From contig JAFZWX010000235.1 of assembly GCA_017617145.1 (NCBI GenBank), forward strand, positions 1 through 11,073: 11,073 bases of DNA. Direction: 5' to 3'. The notes under the pieces are model-generated. The model made no database searches and had not been told where the DNA came from. It saw only the letters and a list, made by a program, of their open reading frames with translations. A program made the position numbers and the translations under genes. This document shows, one piece after another, positions 1 through 6,500 of this stretch; the first letter of the stretch is position 1; each line of letters starts with the position of its first letter. This DNA is from Treponema sp. GTDB taxonomy: Bacteria; Spirochaetota; Spirochaetia; Treponematales; Treponemataceae.

Positions 1-199
1 ACTTGGTGCCGAAACACATCTTTATCTTATTTCTAACAAGGGACAGAGCATTATCGCTAAGACAACAGCAACTGCTGAATTCCGTCTTGGTGACACTGTA
101 AACGTTGTTCCTAACATGGAAAAAGCTAAGTTCTTCGAAATCAACCCAGATGCTGCAGAAGAAATGAACATCTGTGATGTAATCGAAAAGAAGTGGTAA
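1..199 (+). CDS. Carbohydrate ABC transporter ATP-binding protein, C-terminal fragment (UgpC/MsmX/MalK type)
   Basis: This is the 3' end of a gene that begins left of the window. Reading from base 2 gives 65 residues, starting LGAETHLYLISNKGQSIIAK and ending DVIEKKW before TAA at 197-199. The pattern LG-E-HLYL, then a short strand ending in IIAK, then LGDTV-V-P-ME-A-FF matches the TOBE/OB-fold regulatory tail of MalK/UgpC/MsmX ATPases, where a phrase like 'MGSE-YLY' followed by 'A-FFD' is typical. Such ATPases power oligosaccharide or glycerol-3-phosphate importers from the cytoplasmic face and are often shared between several permeases. The Walker and signature motifs lie outside the window, so ATPase activity itself is not visible. 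Codons are biased (TTC, AAC, GAC, ATC) compared with the flanking AT-rich genes, as in a well-expressed gene. The substrate cannot be told from this tail. Confidence 0.85.
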   Translation, partial: LGAETHLYLISNKGQSIIAKTTATAEFRLGDTVNVVPNMEKAKFFEINPDAAEEMNICDVIEKKW

Positions 200-217
200 A
201 ATTCCACACAATATGTC

Positions 218-240
218 ATTATCGGGCTTGACCCGATAAT
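218..240. other. Perfect 9-bp inverted repeat downstream of the ABC ATPase gene
   Basis: ATTATCGGG (218-226) and CCCGATAAT (232-240) pair perfectly around the 5-base loop CTTGA. It lies 18 bases after the stop codon and just before the U-tract terminator at 249-283. It has no T-run of its own, so it may be an mRNA 3'-end stabilising hairpin or the first half of a tandem terminator. Confidence 0.5.
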
Positions 241-248
241 CTCGTATC

Positions 249-283
249 AAAAGGCATTGTCCAAAAGGGCAATGCCTTTTTTT
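249..283 (+). terminator. Rho-independent terminator of the ABC transporter gene
   Basis: AAAAGGCATTGTCC (249-262) pairs with GGGCAATGCCTTTT (267-280) around an AAAA loop. The 14-bp stem has one G-T wobble, and the T-run covers 277-283. This is a textbook intrinsic terminator for the plus-strand gene. The stem also carries A residues on its left arm, so it could act as a weaker terminator for minus-strand transcripts leaving the nuclease gene at 390-1268. Confidence 0.85.
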
Positions 284-389
284 ATACTATTTCACTGATA
301 TTTTTTAAATGTTCCGCATAGCTTCAGGAAGACAGTGTGGGCTATTTTATACTCTTTTACGTTTTTCAATCTAAAATCTTGCATATGAA

Positions 390-1268
390 TTATGCATGTA
401 CAAGCATCTCTTTTTGGAGTTCAAGTACTTTTTCTAATGGAAGTTTAGTTCCTTGTGAAATTTGTTCAGGGGTAAGCACTTTCATTGCAAGAAAATTCTT
501 TGCATTTTCTATAGCGTTTTGCTGGGCACCTTCAAGAAGCCCTTCAGCTTTGCCTTCTTGCTTGCCTTCTCGGAACTTATAGGCCATCTCTCTTTCCCAT
601 TCCATAAACTGTTTCCTCCATTGAGAATTCTGCTTGGCTTCTTCTACCAGTCTGGAAACTTTCTCAGTAAAACTGTTGGTTCCCTTTTCTTTGGATGACA
701 TAACCAGTTTTAAGAAAGCCTTCTGCTTTTCATCAAGAATCTTATCATAATTTTTGGCAATGAAAAAGTACTTGTAAGCCCTGTCGTTAAGTTGTATTTC
801 AGGATTTTCTAAACAGAGATTTTCAAATGTGTATTTTGCAAGACCCTTTCCAAAAATATCTGGCACACAGATAAAGATTACATAACTGTCCTTAAGGTCT
901 TTATAATCATCTCCGTGATCTAAAGCCTGTACATCAAGGATTCCCTGATAATATCTTGCACGTTCTGGAAGTTCACCCTTGTCTGTCGCCTGCATCTCCA
1001 GATTATAAGCTTTGGTTACACCTTCTGCATAAACATCGAGCCTTACGCCTTTCTTGTCATAATCAACTTCGATTGTTTCTTCGGTCTGCATTACGATGTG
1101 ATCAATCTTAATCTGCAGAAGGATTTCAAGAAGTTCCTTACAGACATCCGGGTTATTGTGCATGACCTTGTAAAAAATGAAGTTGTTTGCAATTGTTGCA
1201 TTCTTCCATTTTTCCGCCAGAAAGAGTTCTGTCTCGTCTTTGAGACTTGTCTGATTTTCTTGAGGCAT
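390..1268 (-). CDS. Rpn family PD-(D/E)XK nuclease / putative transposase
   Basis: This 292-residue protein is of the Rpn family (recombination-promoting nuclease, PD-(D/E)XK nuclease family transposase). Characterised members (E. coli RpnA-E) are DNA endonucleases that promote RecA-independent recombination. They lack classical transposon ends, and some act in phage defence. The N-terminus has the family's opening (LAEKWKNATIANNFIFYKVM, about residues 18-37). The catalytic core is GVRLDVYA with D78, then YNLEMQ with E91 and Q93, followed by RARYYQG (103-109) as in the family. A charged low-complexity linker (about 233-247, EGK/EG repeats) leads to the C-terminal tail AKNFLAMKVLTPEQISQGTK (256-275), a helix-turn-helix-like segment common to treponemal copies. 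The ATG at 1268 was chosen over a longer reading to 1325 because GGAGGG (complement of 1277-1282) sits 8 bases upstream of it. The length is normal and no key residue is missing, so the nuclease is probably active. The second copy at 10551-11073 shares the tail. Confidence 0.85.
   Translation of the reverse strand: MPQENQTSLKDETELFLAEKWKNATIANNFIFYKVMHNNPDVCKELLEILLQIKIDHIVMQTEETIEVDYDKKGVRLDVYAEGVTKAYNLEMQATDKGELPERARYYQGILDVQALDHGDDYKDLKDSYVIFICVPDIFGKGLAKYTFENLCLENPEIQLNDRAYKYFFIAKNYDKILDEKQKAFLKLVMSSKEKGTNSFTEKVSRLVEEAKQNSQWRKQFMEWEREMAYKFREGKQEGKAEGLLEGAQQNAIENAKNFLAMKVLTPEQISQGTKLPLEKVLELQKEMLVHA
393..503 (-). repeat. Shared C-terminal tail of Rpn genes, copy 1
   Basis: Residues 256-292 (AKNFLAMKVLTPEQISQGTK, then LPLEKVLELQKE and six more residues) align without gaps to the tail encoded at 10554-10655. 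DNA identity is visible, for example around 448-467 against 10600-10619 (GTTCCTTGTG, then AATTTGTTC). The tail looks like a small helix-turn-helix or helical hairpin. The two copies are in the same orientation about 10 kb apart. Confidence 0.7.
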
Positions 1269-1276
1269 TTTGTTAG

Positions 1277-1282
1277 CCCTCC
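1277..1282 (-). promoter_or_regulatory. Strong ribosome binding site of the Rpn gene (GGAGGG)
   Basis: The complement of 1277-1282 reads GGAGGG, with 8 bases between it and the ATG at 1268-1266. It decides the start codon: an upstream in-frame ATG at 1325 has no comparable site and would place this motif inside the coding sequence. Confidence 0.8.
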
Positions 1283-1290
1283 ATTTGATT

Positions 1291-1354
1291 TGTATTTGAA
1301 GAACATGCCTGTTTCCACTGGACATAATGCCACGCGCAGGGCTTGTTCTTCATA
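1291..1354 (-). promoter_or_regulatory. Potential structured 5' leader of the Rpn gene
   Basis: On the minus strand, TGAAGAACA (complement of 1344-1352) pairs with TGTTCTTCA (complement of 1297-1305). After one A/A mismatch, GCC(C)TG can pair with CAGGC, giving a stem of about 14 bp closed by a loop of about 25 bases. A further GTA/TAC pairing can form outside it across a 2-base bulge. The element ends about 9 bases before the GGAGGG site, so it would sit in the 5' untranslated region. It could be a translational control element, a transcript stabiliser, or a relic of the mobile unit. Only base-pairing potential is seen, and function is not shown. Confidence 0.4.
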
Positions 1355-1380
1355 CAAAAAATTTGGAGGAGGCTTTTGAA

Positions 1381-1440
1381 TTGCCTCAGTTTTTCTATAT
1401 ATATAATATGGCAAAAAAAATGGACTTGTTACATAAATTT
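1381..1440 (-). promoter_or_regulatory. AT-rich candidate promoter region of the Rpn gene
   Basis: The minus strand holds TATTATATATATAG (complement of about 1394-1407), which offers several overlapping -10-like hexamers, preceded by a run of T and weakly matching -35 sequence. The plus strand of the same stretch contains a perfect TATAAT at 1402-1407 but no good -35 at 16-18 bp. Treat it as a divergent AT-rich promoter zone; the exact boxes are uncertain. Confidence 0.3.
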
Positions 1441-1459
1441 TAGAAAAAAATGAAAAAAA

Positions 1460-1488
1460 ATGACAAATCCTTTTTTTTCTGATAAACT
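1460..1488 (+). promoter_or_regulatory. Candidate sigma-70-type promoter immediately upstream of the RNB ribonuclease gene
   Basis: ATGACA (1460-1465, 5 of 6 matches to TTGACA) and TAAACT (1483-1488, 4 of 6 matches to TATAAT) are separated by exactly 17 bases, most of them T. Transcription from it would begin around 1494-1497, which is at or within a few bases of the ATG at 1497. This would give a leaderless mRNA and fits the absence of a Shine-Dalgarno sequence there. An alternative TATAAT at 1402-1407 has no proper -35 and would give a leader of about 80 bases. Confidence 0.45.
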
Positions 1489-1496
1489 AATCTCCA

Positions 1497-3461
1497 ATGA
1501 ACAAAAACTCCCTTGTTATCTATAAATCTCAACCTGCTGTTATTAAAGATCTTGACGGCGATAAATATATAATTTCTTACTGCAGTCAGTCGGCAACTGC
1601 TACTGGCAAAAAGGCTGTTTATTCTGAGCAGAAGGTTCGTGAAAAAGATATTGTTTTGCTTTGCGATGGGGCAGTGAGTTCTCTTGAAAAAGTTCTTGCT
1701 GTGGCTGCTGATGAAACATTACTAACAAAATTTCAATCTTCACTTTTGGAAACCTGGGAACTTCTTATTTCTGAAGAAGAAACGGCTGCCACACCTTTGA
1801 CTTTTGATGAACTTAAAGAATATGCTGCCTCTGATCTTGTACCCGACAACGCCTGGGCATTTTATAACACTATTTGTTCCATGCCTCAGTTTTGTCAAAA
1901 TGCCGAAGCGCTAAAAAACGGCACAATTCAGTTTACACTCCGCACACAGGAACAAATAGACGAAATAAATAAAAAACAATACGAAAAAGAACACGAAGAA
2001 GAAATCCGCAACGCCTTTATAGAACGTCTCAAAGCGCGTAAACTTGACCTTCCTGCAGACTCAAAGTTTATGGGGGAGGTAGAAGCGTTTGCTCTTTGCC
2101 AGACAAATAAATCAAAGGTTCTTGAACTTGCTGGGCTTAGTCAGAATATTGAAAAGGCACACAAGCTTTTGCTCGATACAGGTATCTGGCCTTTTACAAA
2201 AAATCCGCATCCGACCAGGCTTGGATTCAGTTTTGATTCTGCACGCGAACAGCTTGGCCCGATGCCTCAAGAAGAACGCGAAGAAGTTCCATGTGTATGT
2301 TATGCTGTAGACTCACCGAATGCCGCAGACCCTGATGATGCTGTTGGCTTTGACGGAAAATCACTTTGGGTTTGTATTGCAGACCCAGCCACAAGCGTTG
2401 CCCCAGACTCAAGTATAGACATCGCCGCCCGCAATCGTGGAACAACTCTTTATATTCCCGAAGGCGCAAGCCGCATGCTTTGTGAAAGCAGCCTTGAAGA
2501 TTACGCACTTGGACTTAAAGAACGCGAAGCCCTTACCGCAAACGGCGGAACCGACGATCCTTCAATAAAATCATCAGCCCTTGCATTCAAAATCACACTT
2601 GATGATGACTGCCAGATATCAGAATGCGAAGTAAAAAAAGTGCGCGTACATGTAAAAATGATTTCTTACGAACAGGCAGAGCAGCAAAAGGACAGCCCTG
2701 AGCTTAAACCTCTTTTTGAAATTGCCCGCCGAAATCTTTCACGCCGCAACGCTAACAATGCAGTAACAATCCAGATGCCAGAAGTAGACATTAAAGTAGA
2801 CCGCGAAACAAAAATTGTTACTGTTGCACCGGAAGTAAAATACGAATCAAACGACATGGTTCAGGAAATGATGCTTTTAGCAGGTGAGGGCGCCGCAAAG
2901 TTTGCCTTCAAAAATAAAATACCTTTTCCTTATGTTAGTCAGGAAGCCCCAAACTTCCCCGAAAAAGTTCCAGACGGATGGGCAGGACAGTTTGCCCGTG
3001 TAAAATGCATGCGTAAGCGTTCGGTTGGAATTACTCCGGCTCCACACGCAGGACTTGGTTTGAGTTTTTACAGTCAGGTAACTTCACCGCTTCGCCGTTA
3101 CGGAGACCTTATTGCACACCAGCAGCTGCGTGCTTTTATAGATGGCCGACGTCTTTTAGACAAAGATGAAATGCTTGAACGCATAGCTGCAGGAGATGCT
3201 GCAAGTCAGGATGCCCGAAAAGCCAGCCGACTTAGCGAAACTCACTGGAAGCTTGTATACCTTATGCAAAATCCGGAGCAGGCTTACGAAGCATACTGCA
3301 TAGACAAACGCGGTACAGACGCACTTTTCTTAATACCATCACTCGACATGCAGACAACCCTTAAAGGCTGCGCACAAATTAAGTTAAATGATAAAGTTAA
3401 TCTAAAAGCCGGAAAAATTGATATTACAACTCAAAATGTAGATTTTGTATCAGTTTCCTAA
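1497..3461 (+). CDS. RNB-domain 3'-5' exoribonuclease (RNase II/RNase R family)
   Basis: This 654-residue cytoplasmic enzyme is predicted to degrade single-stranded RNA processively from the 3' end, using Mg2+ and releasing nucleotide monophosphates. The catalytic motif is VDSPNAADPDDAVGF: D272, D278, D280 and D281 have the spacing of the four metal-binding aspartates of E. coli RNase II (D201, D207, D209, D210). The second RNB signature, TSPLRRYGDLIAHQQL, starts at T529 with R533/R534. The first 60 or so residues (SLVIYKSQPAVIKDLDGDKY onward) look like the small beta-barrel found at the front of cyanobacterial, plastid and Deinococcus-type RNB proteins rather than the cold-shock domains of E. 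coli RNase R. The end (about 595-654) could be a short, degenerate S1/OB fold. The length is close to RNase II (644). The start is fixed: TAA at 1488-1490 is in frame just upstream and the next Met is far downstream. No Shine-Dalgarno sequence precedes it. GC-rich third positions (GCC, CGC, GAC) contrast with the lipoprotein gene that follows. I cannot say whether RNase II or RNase R is the better name. Confidence 0.9.
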   Translation: MNKNSLVIYKSQPAVIKDLDGDKYIISYCSQSATATGKKAVYSEQKVREKDIVLLCDGAVSSLEKVLAVAADETLLTKFQSSLLETWELLISEEETAATPLTFDELKEYAASDLVPDNAWAFYNTICSMPQFCQNAEALKNGTIQFTLRTQEQIDEINKKQYEKEHEEEIRNAFIERLKARKLDLPADSKFMGEVEAFALCQTNKSKVLELAGLSQNIEKAHKLLLDTGIWPFTKNPHPTRLGFSFDSAREQLGPMPQEEREEVPCVCYAVDSPNAADPDDAVGFDGKSLWVCIADPATSVAPDSSIDIAARNRGTTLYIPEGASRMLCESSLEDYALGLKEREALTANGGTDDPSIKSSALAFKITLDDDCQISECEVKKVRVHVKMISYEQAEQQKDSPELKPLFEIARRNLSRRNANNAVTIQMPEVDIKVDRETKIVTVAPEVKYESNDMVQEMMLLAGEGAAKFAFKNKIPFPYVSQEAPNFPEKVPDGWAGQFARVKCMRKRSVGITPAPHAGLGLSFYSQVTSPLRRYGDLIAHQQLRAFIDGRRLLDKDEMLERIAAGDAASQDARKASRLSETHWKLVYLMQNPEQAYEAYCIDKRGTDALFLIPSLDMQTTLKGCAQIKLNDKVNLKAGKIDITTQNVDFVSVS

Positions 3462-3494
3462 AATTTTATATATTGCAAATCTTTTAATGACATT

Positions 3495-3523
3495 TTGTTT
3501 CTTTCCATATATACTTATATAAA
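3495..3523 (+). promoter_or_regulatory. Candidate sigma-70-type promoter of the giant lipoprotein gene
   Basis: TTGTTT (3495-3500) and TATAAA (3518-3523) are separated by 17 bases. TATATA at 3516-3521 is an overlapping alternative -10. The predicted start point near 3530 leaves a short leader of about 20 bases that contains the GGGAG ribosome site. No terminator is visible between the RNB gene and this point, so read-through from the RNase gene is also possible. Confidence 0.5.
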
Positions 3524-3538
3524 CAATATTATTACTTT

Positions 3539-3543
3539 GGGAG
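3539..3543 (+). promoter_or_regulatory. Ribosome binding site of the giant lipoprotein gene (GGGAG)
   Basis: GGGAG lies 6 bases before the ATG at 3550. It favours this start over the internal ATG at 3592 (Met15), which would also leave a workable lipoprotein signal but has no Shine-Dalgarno sequence before it. Confidence 0.7.
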
Positions 3544-3549
3544 CAGTAT

Positions 3550-6500
3550 ATGAAATTTGAATCACATTTCTCAAAAAGCGCTTTAGTAAAAATGTTAAGG
3601 GGTTGGGGATGCACAAGTATTGTATTATTGCTAAGTGCTTTACTGTTTACTTCCTGCGAAAATTTTCTAAAAAGTACAGAAGTAGCACAGGAAATCAGAG
3701 ATTCAATTGCATATAATAATGCTAAATCTTTAAGAGTACGTGTCATTGCAAATGAAGGAACAGGTTCTACAATTCCTTCCGGCGAGCATCAACCAAAGCA
3801 AGGATATAAATTTGAAATAAGCTTTACAGAAAATGCAGGTTACAGTTTTTTAAAATGGATTGCAGTAGATAAAGATGATGCTACTCAAATAATTACAAAC
3901 GATGTTTTCTTTGAAGATCCAACAAAGCTTGTTACAAATGTAATAATAACTGCAGATTCCGATAGAATTCGTCTGCTTCCTCTTTGTGCAAAAAGAATTG
4001 CAATAGATCGCGAACCAAGTCCAGGTTATGTAGCAAACGGTGTTTCTCGTGATCGTTCAATTTTCGTAGAATTTACAAAAGATTTGTCTGCTGAAAGTTT
4101 TATATTTGATGAATCAGAAATACCCGCCGGTGCAGAAACAAAAACAGATGAAAATGGAAATATCTGGTCATATACAATCGACAGCAAAACTTATTTAAAA
4201 AATATTTCAATCACAAATCAAGATGATTATTCAATTGCCGAGCATTTTCTGCAGCCACAAATTGATGGAAAAATGCTTACGGTTGCTGTAAATAAATCAA
4301 AACCTATTGAATTTGAATCTGGCGTTCTTTTTAAAACTGTAAAGGTTACCTTAAGCGGTAATATAAAAGATACCGAAGGCATAACAATGAATGCCGATAA
4401 AACCTGGCGTTATCAGATTACAGAATCAACAGATGATAAGGCAGAGGTTGTTTTAACAAGTAACGCAACAGAAGGCTCAGTGTATCTTGCCGGTTCAAAA
4501 GAGTATTCAATCGGTCAGAAAATCCCGTTGTCATTTACAGAAAACAAAGATTATCAGTTTGTAAAATGGCGTTATGATAAAAAATATATTCATGTAGATA
4601 AGGAAAATGAAGCAGATACTTATGCTCTTGTACTCGATAAAACTGACGGTCTGAATCCAACAATTATTGAAGCTGTTTGTGCAGAGCGGCTTCGTGTAGC
4701 CGAAAATGGTTTTTCTCCTGTAAATACCTCAGCAGAACCAACAGTTAGTAAAAACTCATCTATTGTAATTACCTTTACAAAAGATCTTCCTGTTGATGCA
4801 GAAGGCATTAGTCAGCTTGAAAACATTACAATTGCTGTTGGTGGTTCGCCTGTAAGAAACAGCTTCTTAAGTCCTGTTGTAAATGCAAATACAATAACTT
4901 TTGCCGCAGATAAAACAAATATGCTTGATGTCCCACAAGGACAAACAAAAACAGTTTCTGTTACAATTCCTTCAGATTTTTATTATCAACTTGAAGATGG
5001 AACAAAAGTAACTTATGGTGCAAACGGTAAATCCTTTGATTATAAAATAGACAGCACAACGCTCGATAAAGCAGAAATCAATTTTACTGCAGCAACAGGC
5101 TCTGGAACAATAACACCTGCAGCAGGTTCTGCAAATCATTATTCAATAGGACAGGAAGTACCTCTTTCATTTGTTCCTGCAGATGGCTGGAAATTTAACG
5201 GCTGGACTATTACAAGCGGCGGAACAGCAGTAGATGAAACAAAAATCAAAATTGCAGATAAAAACGCACTTTCAACAAAGCTTGTAGTATATGATTCTTT
5301 ACAGGGCATAACGGTAACGGCAAATACAAGTGAATGTTTAAAAATCAGAAGTTACAGTCCATCAGGAAATAATAATCACAAAGATTCCGATATTGAGATT
5401 ACTTTTAATAAACCACTTGCACAAGAGTGTTCGAACCTGCTCAATAGAATTCGTGTCAGCTCAGACGGAAACAATTTCGACAGCTATTATGAAGCTCGAA
5501 GCCTGAGTGATGACAGAAAGACAATTATACTTAAAAATACATCAGCAATTTCGGTTCCAAAGGGAAGTGTAAAAAATATTATTGTTACTGTACCGGAAGA
5601 GCTTTATTACAATGACGGAAACGTAAAAATCAATCTTTCAGAAGAAACATTCAGTTTTGCAGTTAATTATGAAACAACTGCAAAATCAAACGTAACTTAC
5701 AAAATCATAAACGGAGAAACAAATCAGGAATTCAGTTCTGCAAATGCCGCCGGAACACATAATCATCGCGATTCTGAACAATATAACATTGGCGAAGAAG
5801 TTGAACTTTCATTTGACTTAAACTCAGGCTATCAATTCTATGGCTGGTCAATTACAGATTCAACTGGTGCAGTTGTTACAGATTCAGTTTCATTTAAAAA
5901 TTCAAATTCTTCAGACCCGCAGGCAGTTTTGATAATTAATAAACCGGCAGAAGAACTTAAAATAAATGCAGTTTGTTATAAACGCCCTGTAATTTCTACA
6001 GCTTCTGTTTCTCCATATGATGCAAATACTTCAAACCAAGTTGCAAAGAATACACCAATTGTACTTAGATTTGACCACGCAATAAAACCGGAAACAAAAG
6101 ACGAAATTATTGTTTCTTATTCACTTTCGAATTTTAGTAAAACAACATACTATTCTACAACAATCAGCAGCGATAACAAAACTATAACTCTTAAGCCTAT
6201 AAAAATGCTCCCATTAAATAATTCGTTTGAAACAGTAACTGTCACTGTTCCTCACGAAAAAATTTATTATCTTGCTTCTGACGGAAAAACAAAAATCACA
6301 CCAGCCGACGAAGATTTTACCTGGTCGTATAGAGTAAACAGTTCTACAGTTCAAAAAACTTCTGTCCGTTTTGCAACAACCGAAGCAGCCGTAAGCGGCC
6401 GCCAGATTACAGTAGGCAGTACATTCCTTTCGAGCGGAACAAAGCAGGATATGAATGAAGAACAGACTCTGAACCTTGAATTCCCTGCTTATACAGATTA

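Noticed and set aside
390..1268. Rpn gene considered as part of a classical IS element
   Set aside because: No terminal inverted repeats or target-site duplication were seen around it, which agrees with what is known of the Rpn family.
1091..1414. Minus-strand open frame overlapping the Rpn start in another frame
   Set aside because: Most of it overlaps the Rpn coding sequence out of frame, the rest is the Rpn leader, and no ribosome site or recognisable protein pattern supports it.
4620..4808. Minus-strand open frames inside the lipoprotein gene (also 8222-8467 and 10270-10476)
   Set aside because: They are fully antisense to a convincing long gene, with no start signals or recognisable domains.
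6395..6402. GCGGCCGC palindrome in an otherwise AT-rich gene
   Set aside because: It is explained by the codons for Ser-Gly-Arg in the lipoprotein and has no repeat partner or flanking structure; it is probably chance.
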